Positions 44,182 to 52,810 of a stretch of 64,000 nucleotides of DNA are shown here, in pieces (within the stretch, counting starts at the first letter, position 1; every line of letters begins with the position of its first letter). Under the pieces are notes generated by a model. The model searched no databases and was not told the origin of the DNA. It saw only the letters and a program-made list of their open reading frames with translations. The DNA is from Methyloligella sp050110875 (lineage in GTDB: Bacteria; Pseudomonadota; Alphaproteobacteria; Rhizobiales; Methyloligellaceae): contig CP188828.1 of the NCBI GenBank assembly GCA_050110875.1, forward strand, positions 1,364,001 through 1,428,000. The letters are read 5' to 3'. A program made the translations under genes and the position numbers.

Positions 44182-44352
44182 TAGACCCTTTACCGCAAAG
44201 CATTCGGAAACGCCTTCTTGTAACGGTTGCTTACATGAATTGAAGGGATAATCGGCCTTCCGGCAGGCATAATTCGTGCATCCCGATTGGGGACTGCCTA
44301 AGGACTTGGAAGATCTTGGCATCCGTTTTGGGAAGGTTTCTGGGGGATCAGC

Positions 44353-45699
44353 ATGTCTCGTAGCTATTTCGGCACCGACGGTATCCGCGGCAGCGCCAAT
44401 TCATACCCGATGACCTCCGAGGTCGCGCTGCGTGTCGGCATGGCTGCCGGCAAGCTTTTCACCAACGGCGTGCACCGCCACCGGGTGGTGATCGGCAAGG
44501 ATACCCGGCTTTCCGGCTACATGATCGAATCGGCGCTGGTGTCCGGCTTCACCGCGGTGGGAATGGACGTGTTTCAGCTCGGCCCGATGCCGACGCCCGC
44601 CGTCGCCATGCTGACCCATTCCTTGCGGGCGGATCTCGGCGTGATGATCTCCGCCTCCCACAACCCCTATATCGACAACGGCATCAAGCTGTTCGGTCCC
44701 GACGGCTACAAGCTCTCCGACGAGGTGGAGCAGGAGATCGAGGCGCTGATGGACGGCGATATGGATGCGCTGCTGGCACCGCCGGAAAAAATAGGCCGGG
44801 CCAAGCGGATCGACAGCGCCTCGGAGCGTTATATCGAGTTCGCCAAGCGCACCTTGCCGCGGAACTTGCGTTTCGATGGGCTGCGCGTGGTGATCGATTG
44901 CGCCAACGGTGCCGGCTACAAGGTGGCACCTGCCGCGCTCTGGGAGCTCGGTGCGGAGGTGGTCGAGATCGGCGTGGAGCCGAACGGCCTCAACATCAAC
45001 AAGGAATGCGGCTCGACCGCTCCGGAGGCACTGTCCGCCAAGGTGCGGGAGGTGCGCGCCGATATCGGCATCGCGCTGGATGGCGATGCGGACCGGGTGG
45101 TGGTGACCGACGAGACGGGCGCGGTAATCGACGGCGATCAGCTGATGGCCGTGATCGCCGAATCCTGGCTGAAGCGCGGACGCCTCGCCGGGGGCGGCAT
45201 CGTCGCCACGGTGATGTCCAATCTCGGCCTGCAGAAATATCTGGAAGGGCTGGGCCTCACGGTGGAGCGCACGCCGGTGGGGGATCGCTACGTGGTCGAG
45301 CATATGCGCCAGCACGGCTACAATGTCGGCGGCGAGCAGTCGGGCCATATCATCCTGTCGGATTTCTCCACCACGGGGGATGGGCTGGTGACGGCGCTGC
45401 AGCTGATGGCCGTGGTGGCTCAGAGCGGCAAGCCGGTCAGCGAGGTCTGCAATCGCTTCGAGCGTATGCCGCAGATCCTGGAGAACGTCGAATACAAGGC
45501 CGGGATCTCGCCGCTGGACAACGTCAATGTCGAGCGGGCGATCAAGGACGCCAATGCGCGACTCGGCGATAAAGGGCGTCTTCTGGTGCGTGCTTCCGGC
45601 ACGGAGCCGGTGATCCGCGTGATGGGCGAGGGGGCGGATGCCGTTCTCGTTCAGAATGTGGTGAGCGAGCTGGTGGAAGTGCTGCGTACGGCGGCCTAG
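44353..45699 (+). CDS. glmM: Phosphoglucosamine mutase GlmM
   Basis: Interconverts glucosamine-6-P and glucosamine-1-P for UDP-GlcNAc synthesis, 448 aa. FGTDGIRG at residues 6-13; catalytic serine loop ISASHNPYIDNGIKLFG with S102; metal-binding DGDADR; VRASGTEPVIRVM near the end (phosphate loop). Full length, downstream of folP as in many proteobacteria. The next gene is a porin with its own promoter region. Confidence 0.96.
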   Translation: MSRSYFGTDGIRGSANSYPMTSEVALRVGMAAGKLFTNGVHRHRVVIGKDTRLSGYMIESALVSGFTAVGMDVFQLGPMPTPAVAMLTHSLRADLGVMISASHNPYIDNGIKLFGPDGYKLSDEVEQEIEALMDGDMDALLAPPEKIGRAKRIDSASERYIEFAKRTLPRNLRFDGLRVVIDCANGAGYKVAPAALWELGAEVVEIGVEPNGLNINKECGSTAPEALSAKVREVRADIGIALDGDADRVVVTDETGAVIDGDQLMAVIAESWLKRGRLAGGGIVATVMSNLGLQKYLEGLGLTVERTPVGDRYVVEHMRQHGYNVGGEQSGHIILSDFSTTGDGLVTALQLMAVVAQSGKPVSEVCNRFERMPQILENVEYKAGISPLDNVNVERAIKDANARLGDKGRLLVRASGTEPVIRVMGEGADAVLVQNVVSELVEVLRTAA

Positions 45700-45773
45700 C
45701 CTCCAACTTCGACGGCCGGTGGCAAGACGTTAACAAATCCTTTCCGAAGTATTAACGGCATCTTACTTTACGG

Positions 45774-45789
45774 ACTCCGTTCGCGGAGT
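45774..45789 (+). terminator. UUCG hairpin downstream of glmM
   Basis: ACTCCG-TTCG-CGGAGT, a perfect 6-bp stem with a stable tetraloop; no T-run follows. It may end or protect the glmM message. Confidence 0.35.
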
Positions 45790-45847
45790 GAGATTCGGCG
45801 CATTTTCTTTGCAGTCGTTCTATTCCGAAACCTGCATTAGAACTCGA

Positions 45848-45855
45848 TTAACCAT
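45848..45855 (+). promoter_or_regulatory. TTAACCAT octamer upstream of porin
   Basis: TTAACCAT, CtrA half-site-like, 81 nt before the porin ATG, followed by TCCTGTTCATAGTCC in which CATAGT could be a -10. Regulation by CtrA is inferred from the motif only. Confidence 0.35.
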
Positions 45856-45935
45856 TCCTGTTCATAGTCCCGATTTGAGACAGCCCGAAACAACCCCGCT
45901 GGGTGCGGGTCCGGCTGCTGAAAAAGGGGACAGAA

Positions 45936-46775
45936 ATGGGAAAGACACGCTTTGCACTGACTGCGCTCGCCCTGGTGCTGTGCCAGGTAGCCGGCGCAAA
46001 CGCGGCAGATCTGGGGCTGCCGCCGCCGCCGCCGATGATGGAGCCGGCCCCGCCGCCGCCTCCGCCGATGGCTGCGGATTGCTGTAACGATCAGGGCTGG
46101 TATTTCCGGGGCTTCATCGGCTCCACCAGCTACGACGTCTCGAGCCTCGACCACGATGCGTTCGATACCGCGGATTTCACCTTCCACAATCTCGGTTTCG
46201 AGGCCTCGGGCTTCGGCGGTATCGGCGTGGGTTACAAGCTGAGCCGGCATTTCCGGGTCGATGCCACGGCGGAATATCGCAACCGGGCGACGTTCCACGG
46301 CCTGGACAGCTATGTCGGGCCGGGCTTCTCGGGCACCAACGACTATGAGGCGACCCTGAAGTCCTGGAACATGCTGGCCAATTTCTACTGGGATATCATC
46401 TGCTGGAACGGCCTCACGCCTTATGTCGGCGCAGGCGTCGGCTTCTCGCGGAACTATATCGGCAACTTCACCGACGTGAATGTGCCGAATCTCGGCGTGG
46501 CCTATGCCAACACCAACGCCACGACGGAATTCGCCTGGGCGATCCATGCGGGTCTCGCCTTCGAGGTCAACGACCGGGTGACCCTGGACTTCGCCTATCG
46601 CTACATCAATCTCGGCGATGCCATGACCGATACGGTCATCGCCTATGACGGCAGCGGCACGGCCGACGGTCTGGAGTTCGAGGATATCGACTCCCACGAT
46701 CTGATGCTGGGCGTGCGCTGGAAATTCGGCGGTTGCTGTGAGCAGCCGCTGCCGATGCCGGTCTCGTTCAAATAG
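45936..46775 (+). CDS. Outer membrane beta-barrel protein (Omp25/Omp31-like)
   Basis: A 279-aa outer membrane protein. Signal peptide 1-22 (ends GANAA), then a striking proline-rich segment (LPPPPPMMEPAPPPPPPMA) and an eight-stranded barrel: WYFRGFIGSTSYDVS, FEASGFGGIGVGYKLSRHFRVDATAEYR, YVGAGVGFSRNYI, DFAYRYINLGDAM, and final LMLGVRWKFGG. This matches the Omp25/Omp31 family of Rhizobiales. Ends with QPLPMPVSFK, an unusual non-aromatic end. Start 45936 is set by AAAAAGGGGA. Confidence 0.85.
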   Translation: MGKTRFALTALALVLCQVAGANAADLGLPPPPPMMEPAPPPPPPMAADCCNDQGWYFRGFIGSTSYDVSSLDHDAFDTADFTFHNLGFEASGFGGIGVGYKLSRHFRVDATAEYRNRATFHGLDSYVGPGFSGTNDYEATLKSWNMLANFYWDIICWNGLTPYVGAGVGFSRNYIGNFTDVNVPNLGVAYANTNATTEFAWAIHAGLAFEVNDRVTLDFAYRYINLGDAMTDTVIAYDGSGTADGLEFEDIDSHDLMLGVRWKFGGCCEQPLPMPVSFK

Positions 46776-46828
46776 GCCGGATCGAAAACAGAGAGATCCC
46801 ACGTTCTCATTCGCAGGGAACGAATATC

Positions 46829-46866
46829 GGGGCCGTCCGTCCTTCCCGGCGGGCGGCCTCGCTTTT
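46829..46866 (+). terminator. Terminator after porin
   Basis: GGCCGTCCG/CGGGCGGCC stem (9 bp, one T-G pair), loop rich in C, followed by TCGCTTTT; the 3' part precedes serC. Likely ends the porin transcript. Confidence 0.6.
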
Positions 46867-46984
46867 CCGACGGGGTACGCATATGCGCGGTCCCGCCGCT
46901 TGACCTCGGCGCGAAGCTGCCTTTATGGCCATAGATACTGTGACTCTGTGTTCGGCGAATCAGCGCCTGAGCGAGGTCTTCCCT

Positions 46985-48154
46985 ATGTCTGCTAAGCCCC
47001 CCAAACGTCCTGAAAACCCTCGGTTTTCTTCCGGTCCCTGCACGAAGCATCCGGGGTGGTCCCTGGAATATCTGCAAGGCGCGTCGCTGGGGCGCAATCA
47101 CCGCTCCGATGTGGCCCATGCAAAGTTTCAGCTCGCTCTGGAGAAAAGCCGCGAGCTGTTGCGGCTGCCGGACGACTATCTCATCGGCATGGTGCCGGCC
47201 TCGGATACGGGGGCCATGGAGATGGCGCTGTGGACCATGCTGGGAGCCCGGGGCGTCAATGTCCTCGCCTGGGATGCGTTCAGCGCCGATTGGGTCACCG
47301 ATATCGTCGAGCAGCTCAAGCTGACCGATGTGCGGGCGATCGTGGCGCCTTACGGCGAGCTGCCGGATCTCGCGCAGGTCGATTTCAAACGCGACGTGGT
47401 GTTCGCCTGGAACGGCACGACCTCGGGTGTCCGGGTGCCGGATGCGGCGTGGATCGATGCCGACCGGGCGGGGCTCACCATTTGCGATGCGACCTCGGCC
47501 GTCTTCGCGCAAGAGATCGACTGGTCGAAGATCGATGTGGCGACCTATTCCTGGCAGAAGGCGCTGGGCGGCGAGGCGGCCCACGGCATGCTGATCCTCA
47601 GCCCGCGGGCCGTGCAGCGGTTGAAAACCTATACGCCGCCCTGGCCGCTGCCGAAGATCTTCCGGCTCACCCATGACGGGGTCTTCCTGAAGGAGATCTT
47701 CGAAGGCTCGCCCATCAACACGCCGTCCATGCTCTGCCTGGAGGATTATCTCGATGCGCTGTCCTGGGTTGAAAGCATCGGCGGGCTGGACGCCATGATC
47801 GCGCGCGCGAACGAAAACGCGCAGGTCGTGGACGATTGGGTGGAGCGGACGCCTTGGGTGGAATATCTCGCCGCCGATCCTGCGACGCGGTCCAATACCA
47901 GCATCTGTCTGAAGGTGGTGGATCCTGAAGTTCTGGCGTTGCCGGCCGATGCGCGGGCTGCTTTTCCGCGGGCCATCGCGAGTCTGCTGGATGCGGAGGA
48001 TGTGGCGAAGGATATCGCGTCCTACCGGACCGCGCCGCCGGGTCTGCGCTTGTGGACCGGGGGAACGGTGGAACGCAGCGATCTGGAGCTTCTGATGCCG
48101 TGGCTCGACTGGGGCTTCGCGCAAGCCAAGCAGGCCATCGCCCGGGCGGCCTGA
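46985..48154 (+). CDS. serC: Phosphoserine aminotransferase (alphaproteobacterial type)
   Basis: PLP enzyme of serine synthesis, 389 aa from the ATG at 46985. It begins MSAKPPKRPENPRFSSGPCTKHPGW, typical of the alphaproteobacterial SerC subfamily (TIGR01365). LIGMVPASDTGAMEMALW and YSWQKALGGEAAHGML contain the PLP lysine (SWQKALG). The frame is open upstream but the start at 46985 matches the family. serA is normally next but is absent; a terminator and purA follow. Confidence 0.9.
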   Translation: MSAKPPKRPENPRFSSGPCTKHPGWSLEYLQGASLGRNHRSDVAHAKFQLALEKSRELLRLPDDYLIGMVPASDTGAMEMALWTMLGARGVNVLAWDAFSADWVTDIVEQLKLTDVRAIVAPYGELPDLAQVDFKRDVVFAWNGTTSGVRVPDAAWIDADRAGLTICDATSAVFAQEIDWSKIDVATYSWQKALGGEAAHGMLILSPRAVQRLKTYTPPWPLPKIFRLTHDGVFLKEIFEGSPINTPSMLCLEDYLDALSWVESIGGLDAMIARANENAQVVDDWVERTPWVEYLAADPATRSNTSICLKVVDPEVLALPADARAAFPRAIASLLDAEDVAKDIASYRTAPPGLRLWTGGTVERSDLELLMPWLDWGFAQAKQAIARAA

Positions 48155-48174
48155 TTAGCAGGCACTGATTGGTC

Positions 48175-48201
48175 ACCTCTCCCCGCAGGGAGAGGTGACC
48201 A
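48175..48201 (+). repeat. Palindrome CACCTCTCCC-GCAGGGAGAGGTG
   Basis: CACCTCTCCC pairs with GGGAGAGGTG around a short GCA loop: a short hairpin of the CTCTCCCC family also found at 51113-51221. It lies 21 nt after the serC stop. Confidence 0.6.
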
Positions 48202-48298
48202 CCCGCTGGTAGACACGTTATCTTTGTCTTCCGCTGACCCGACGTCAGCGCGGCGCTTCACCGCTCGCATCGCGGCGCGCCTCGCGCTATAAGATCAC

Positions 48299-48327
48299 AC
48301 GGCCCCCAAGATCGCGGGGCCGTTTTT
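48299..48327 (+). terminator. Rho-independent terminator just upstream of purA
   Basis: CGGCCCC/GGGGCCG stem and TTTTT. Only 26 nt separate it from the purA ATG, and a TATAAG -10-like element lies 6 nt before it, so a transcript from there would begin at the hairpin. It is either the serC terminator or a leader attenuator. Confidence 0.65.
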
Positions 48328-48353
48328 GATGTCAGGACAGGAGCAGCGGCCCC

Positions 48354-49646
48354 ATGGCCAATGTTGCGGTCGTCGGCGCCCAATGGGGCGACGAGGGCAA
48401 AGGAAAGATCGTCGATTGGCTGTCGGAGCGCGCCGATGTGGTGGTGCGGTTCCAGGGCGGCCATAACGCCGGCCACACGCTCGTGATCGGCGGCACCACC
48501 TACAAGCTTTCGCTGTTGCCTTCGGGCGTGGTGCGGTCCACCAAACTGTCGGTGATCGGCAATGGTGTTGTGGTCGATCCGTGGGCGTTGGCCGACGAGA
48601 TCGAACGGCTGCAAGGCCAGGGCGTCACCATTGGCCGCGAATCGCTGCGTCTGGCGGAGAACGCGACGCTGATCCTGCCGCTGCATCGGGAGCTCGATGC
48701 CCTGCGCGAGGCGGCGGCCGGCGACGGCAAGATCGGCACCACCAAGCGGGGCATCGGCCCGGCCTACGAGGACAAGGTGGGGCGGCGCGCGATCCGGGTG
48801 ATGGATCTCGCCGATCTCGACAGTTTGAAGCCGAAGCTTGCGCGTATCCTCACACATCACAACGCGCTCCGCCGGGGGCTGGGCGAGGAAGAGATCGACG
48901 GCGACGAGCTCTACGAGCAGCTCGCCGAGATCGCGCCCAAGGTGCTACCCTTCGCCGATACGGTCTGGGCGCTGCTGGACGAGAAGCGGCGCGCCGGCAA
49001 GCGCATCCTGTTCGAAGGGGCGCAAGGCACGCTGCTGGATATCGATCACGGCACCTATCCCTTCGTCACCTCGTCCAACACCATCGCCGCCCAGGCCGCG
49101 ACGGGATCGGGCGTCGGGCCGGGCTCGATCCAATACGTGCTCGGCATCGCCAAGGCCTATACGACCCGGGTGGGCGAGGGGCCTTTCCCGACGGAGCTGT
49201 TCGACGGAATCGGCCAGCGCCTCGGCGAGCGGGGCCATGAGTTCGGCACGGTGACGGGGCGGGCCCGGCGCTGCGGCTGGTTCGATGCCTGCTTGGTGCG
49301 CCAGGCGGCCAAGGTCGGCGGTATCGACGGCATCGCGCTGACCAAGCTCGACGTGCTGGATGGGCTGCCCGAGCTGAAGGTCTGCGTCGGCTACCATCTC
49401 GATGGGGAGCGGATCGACCATCTGCCGGCGGCCCATGGGGCCCAGGCCCGGGTCGAGCCGATCTACGAGACCATGGAAGGCTGGTCGGAATCGACCGCTG
49501 GCGCCCGCTCCTGGGCCGATCTGCCGGCCCAATGCATCAAATATGTCAAACGCTTGGAGGAGCTGATCGAGGTTCCGGTGGCGCTTGTCTCGACCAGTCC
49601 CGATCGGGACGACACAATTCTGGTGCACGATCCCTTCGAGGATTAG
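48354..49646 (+). CDS. purA: Adenylosuccinate synthetase PurA
   Basis: GTP-dependent first step from IMP to AMP, 430 aa. MANVAVVGAQWGDEGKGKIVDWL (P-loop), GGHNAGHTLV, GTTKRGIGPAYEDKVGRRAIR, FEGAQGTLLDIDHGTYPFVTSSN, GTVTGRARRCGWFDA and STSPDRDDTILV near the C-terminus are all present. Full length. Confidence 0.97.
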   Translation: MANVAVVGAQWGDEGKGKIVDWLSERADVVVRFQGGHNAGHTLVIGGTTYKLSLLPSGVVRSTKLSVIGNGVVVDPWALADEIERLQGQGVTIGRESLRLAENATLILPLHRELDALREAAAGDGKIGTTKRGIGPAYEDKVGRRAIRVMDLADLDSLKPKLARILTHHNALRRGLGEEEIDGDELYEQLAEIAPKVLPFADTVWALLDEKRRAGKRILFEGAQGTLLDIDHGTYPFVTSSNTIAAQAATGSGVGPGSIQYVLGIAKAYTTRVGEGPFPTELFDGIGQRLGERGHEFGTVTGRARRCGWFDACLVRQAAKVGGIDGIALTKLDVLDGLPELKVCVGYHLDGERIDHLPAAHGAQARVEPIYETMEGWSESTAGARSWADLPAQCIKYVKRLEELIEVPVALVSTSPDRDDTILVHDPFED

Positions 49647-49657
49647 GGGAGAGGGCC

Positions 49658-50422
49658 GTGGCCGAGAAATATCCCTGGAAAATCGCTTGGATCACGGGCG
49701 CGTCCGGCGCGATCTGCGGCGAGCTCGCTTGGCGGCTGGCGGAAGCCGGCGTGAAGGTGGCGGCCACGGCGCGCCCTTCCGAGGCTCTCGAAAAAATCGC
49801 TGGCGAGCATGAGAACATCACGGCGTATCCGGCCGATGTGCTCGATGCGGAGGCGCTGAAAGAATGCGCCGCCCGGATCGCGGGCGAGCTCGGGCCGATC
49901 GATCTGGTGGTCGCCGGCGCCGGCATGTACGAGCGGTTCGACATCCGCGACGTGGATCTTGCCGGTTTCGCCAAGACGATGAACCTCAACGTCTCAGGTC
50001 TGATGAACACGGTGGCGGCTGCGCTGCCGGCCATGCTGGCGCGACGGAGCGGCCATATCGCGCTGATGGGGTCACTGTTCGGCTATACGGGCTGGCCGGG
50101 CAATGGCGGCTACGGGGCGAGCAAGGCGGCGGTGATCAATCTCGCCGAGAGTTTGGCCCTGGAGCTGCACAAGACCGGCGTCGATATCACCCTGGTGAGC
50201 CCGGGCTTCGTCGATACGAAGCTGAACGCCTCCTACGAGGGGAAGAAGCATTTCGTGATGAGCCCGCAGCGCTGCGCCAAGCGCATCTTGAAGAAGCTTC
50301 CGGGCCGGCCATATGAAATTGCATTTCCGGTGCAGGTCGCGCTGTTCCTGAAGCTGGTGCGGGCGGCGCCGAACGGGCTGGGCCGGGCGATGATCCGCGC
50401 TTTCATCAAGGCGATGGGGTAG
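49658..50422 (+). CDS. Short-chain dehydrogenase/reductase
   Basis: SDR, 254 aa, starting at a GTG at 49658 with GGGGAGAGGG upstream. Nucleotide-binding TGASGAIC departs from TGxxxGxG, with a Cys in place of the third Gly; VVAGAGMYE replaces NNAG; catalytic YGASK is intact (GGYGASKAAVINLAESLALEL). Position 2 nt before a DinB-like gene suggests co-transcription. Substrate unknown. Confidence 0.8.
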   Translation: MAEKYPWKIAWITGASGAICGELAWRLAEAGVKVAATARPSEALEKIAGEHENITAYPADVLDAEALKECAARIAGELGPIDLVVAGAGMYERFDIRDVDLAGFAKTMNLNVSGLMNTVAAALPAMLARRSGHIALMGSLFGYTGWPGNGGYGASKAAVINLAESLALELHKTGVDITLVSPGFVDTKLNASYEGKKHFVMSPQRCAKRILKKLPGRPYEIAFPVQVALFLKLVRAAPNGLGRAMIRAFIKAMG

Positions 50423-50424
50423 GC

Positions 50425-50943
50425 ATGAAACCAACGATCGAAATGCTGGCGGGCTATAACGCCTGGGCGAACGGGCGGGTATACGATGCGGTTGCGGCGC
50501 TGCCGGACGACGCGTATCGCGCCGATCTGGGCGCCTTCTTCGGCTCGATCCACGGTACCCTGAACCATCTTCTGACCGGCGACTATATCTGGATGCACCG
50601 CTTCACGGGCGAGGGGCCGAACCCGGACCGGCTGGACGCGATTCAGCACGAGGAACTGGGTGCGCTCCGGGCTGCGCGGGAGGCGGCGGACAAGCGGATT
50701 GCCGATTACGTGACGGGTCTTCATGAAGCCGATATCGCCGGCGATCTGGTTTACCGGACCATGTCCAACCCGGCGGAGGTGCGCCAGCCCTTGGGCGGTC
50801 TCCTGGTCAATTTCTTCAACCACCAGACCCACCATCGGGGACAGGTGCATGGGATGCTGACCCGACTGACGGGCGATGCGCCGTCGCTCGACATGATCCT
50901 CTATCATCGCGAGGCCGGGATCAGCAGCTTCCGCCCGCTTTAA
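50425..50943 (+). CDS. DinB-family protein
   Basis: A 172-aa helical-bundle metalloprotein. It opens MKPTIEMLAGYNAWANGRVYDAV, then GSIHGTLNHLLTGDYIWMHR and FNHQTHHRGQVHGMLTRLT. The three metal-binding His residues of the DinB/YfiT fold are present (H in GTLNHLL; H and H in HQTHHRGQVHG). Many members use thiol cofactors; the function here is unknown. Two nt after the SDR. Confidence 0.82.
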   Translation: MKPTIEMLAGYNAWANGRVYDAVAALPDDAYRADLGAFFGSIHGTLNHLLTGDYIWMHRFTGEGPNPDRLDAIQHEELGALRAAREAADKRIADYVTGLHEADIAGDLVYRTMSNPAEVRQPLGGLLVNFFNHQTHHRGQVHGMLTRLTGDAPSLDMILYHREAGISSFRPL

Positions 50944-51017
50944 CTTTTTTTCTGAAGCCTTTCCGCCGTCATACCGGCTGCAGTCGGTATCCAGCGACAA
51001 GTGCAGGGTCTGCGATT

Positions 51018-51046
51018 GGATTCCGGCTTTCGCCGGAATGACGCTG
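51018..51046. repeat. Short REP-like palindrome
   Basis: GGATTCCGGC-TTTC-GCCGGAATGACG, a common short inverted repeat of Rhizobiales. The preceding 50-nt region contains a related GTCATACCGGC. Confidence 0.55.
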
Positions 51047-51112
51047 CGGTTTGGGTGGTGCAGCGGATCGCCGGCGCCTTATGGCAGGCATCGCCAATGG
51101 CAAGGCGGACTC

Positions 51113-51221
51113 CCTCTCCCCTGTGGGGAGAGGGTTGGGGTGAGGGGGGATTAAGTGTCCCGATTCTTGCGCCCCCTCACCCGAGCGTTGCGCGCTCGAC
51201 CTCTCCCCACGGGGAGAGGTG
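51113..51221. repeat. CTCTCCCC/GGGGAGAGG palindromic element
   Basis: Left arm CCCTCTCCCCTGTGGGGAGAGGG, then GTTGGGGTGAGGGGGG; right arm CCCCCTCACCC...ACCTCTCCCCACGGGGAGAGGT. Same architecture as the ruv/thiC elements (hairpin arms facing each other) but a different sequence family. Confidence 0.75.
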
Positions 51222-51240
51222 AAGCGGCTCCGGCTAGTGC

Positions 51241-52599
51241 CTACAGCAGCTCGCGGAAATAGTCGTCGAGCAGGCGGCCTTCCGGGTCGGCTTTCTTGCG
51301 GGCTTCGTTGAACTTGCCGATCCGTTCCTCGCCGAACGCCTTGTGAACCTGCGCGCGGGTCAGGAAGGGCGTCTGGTTGAACAGGGGCGTGCCGTCGTTC
51401 TCGCTGCAGAATTCATTGTAGGCCTCCAGGAAGGTCTCCCATTCCTTGCCGCCGGTGGAGGCGGGGTCGATGCTGAGGCCAGGACCATCCCAGGTATAGG
51501 AGAAGAGGGCCTTGCGGTCCTGGGTGATGGAATAGCCGACGCTCGGCAGATTGGTGCGGTAGCCGGTGCGCTCCTCGTACTCGATCAGGAAATCGCAATA
51601 ACGCTCCAGCGTGTCGAAGAAGCCGTCTTCCGGGAAGGACCACATGCTGAAGATGTATTTGTTCAGGCCGGGGTCGCGCGGATAGTTGATGATCTGCTCT
51701 TGCGGCCAGGTCTTGTCGCCGCCGATGAGCCGGGAAAGTCCTAGGCGGAGCAAGCCGAAATGGGCCCGATCGAGGGCGTGACGGATACCGCGGGTCGGCG
51801 CCAGCGCTTCGATCTTGCGGGTGATGAGGGGATCGTATTTGCGCCAGAACCGGTTGCGGTACTGCCAGCGATGGCGCTGCTTGGGCGTCTCGGACGGATT
51901 GTCCTTCTTCAGCTCGACCACGACGCGCTTCTCGTAGGGGAAGATGTAATACATCACCGCGCAGCCATCGGCCTTGTATTGCGGGAAGCGTTCGCGGAAC
52001 TCCTGCAGGCTGAGATTGCGGTGGCGGAGCCACAGGGCCACCGTCGGACGCACGCGGATCGTCACCTCGAAGACGATGCCGAGCAGCCCGTATGAGGACC
52101 GCATCAGATGCATCTCCTCGGGATCGTCGGTCTCGTTGATCGCGCGGATCTCGCCGGCGGGCGTCACGTAGCGCATGGCGGTGACATAGGAGGAGATCTG
52201 GCCGAGCTCGCCGGGGAAGGAGGAGTCCTTGGTGGCGGCCGTCGCCATGGCGCCGAGGGTCACGTTACCGATCTCGGTCATGACGTGAAACTGAAGCCCG
52301 TGCTTGCGGAGCTCGCGCACCAGCGGCAGGAAGGTGATGCCCGCCTCCACGGTCACTGTCTCCTCGCCGATCTCGAGGATGCGGTTCATGCCGAGCATGT
52401 CGACCATGGTGCCTTGGTCGCCGTTCATGCGGGCGGTGGAGTGCATGGAGCCTTTCGGCCGCACGGGCGAGGGGAAGCGCTCCTTGTTGGTGAGGATCTC
52501 GACCAGATCCTGCGCGTTCTCCGGCTTGACCAGCACCTTGGGGCTGTACTCCCAGGTGCCGTCCCAGCTCTTGATCTCGACGTTGTGGCGAATTTCCAT
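51241..52599 (-). CDS. FAD-binding oxidoreductase (lactone oxidase-like, VAO superfamily)
   Basis: A 452-aa flavoprotein. The N-terminal FAD-binding domain has PVRPKGSMHSTARMNGDQGTMVDM, VTVEAGITFLPLVRELRKHG and IGNVTLGAMATAATKDSSFPGELG. The C-terminal domain ends RKKADPEGRLLDDYFRELL. This resembles the D-arabinono-1,4-lactone/L-gulonolactone oxidase family. The start at 52599 (GGGGGAT upstream) is used; a TTG at 52611 is less likely. Substrate unknown. Confidence 0.78.
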   Translation of the reverse strand: MEIRHNVEIKSWDGTWEYSPKVLVKPENAQDLVEILTNKERFPSPVRPKGSMHSTARMNGDQGTMVDMLGMNRILEIGEETVTVEAGITFLPLVRELRKHGLQFHVMTEIGNVTLGAMATAATKDSSFPGELGQISSYVTAMRYVTPAGEIRAINETDDPEEMHLMRSSYGLLGIVFEVTIRVRPTVALWLRHRNLSLQEFRERFPQYKADGCAVMYYIFPYEKRVVVELKKDNPSETPKQRHRWQYRNRFWRKYDPLITRKIEALAPTRGIRHALDRAHFGLLRLGLSRLIGGDKTWPQEQIINYPRDPGLNKYIFSMWSFPEDGFFDTLERYCDFLIEYEERTGYRTNLPSVGYSITQDRKALFSYTWDGPGLSIDPASTGGKEWETFLEAYNEFCSENDGTPLFNQTPFLTRAQVHKAFGEERIGKFNEARKKADPEGRLLDDYFRELL

Positions 52600-52810
52600 G
52601 CCATCCCCCAAAGAAAAGCGGTTGGGACATTAACCGAATCCGGGCGGGCTGCCACCCCGTTCGCCGCGCGAGGGGAGCGGAAAATAGAGGCTTTTTGACG
52701 CTTGGACGGTCGGACGCCGGGATAGGGCTGCTTTCAGGTGGCGGCCCATGCTAAAGGACGGAGATCTTGGACGATGCCGTGAGATCGCGGCTTTGGGGCG
52801 AGGGTTTTCG

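Noticed and set aside
50425..50943. DinB as an SOS-controlled polymerase
   Set aside because: It belongs to the DinB/YfiT helical bundle family, not DNA polymerase IV; no LexA-like box was seen.
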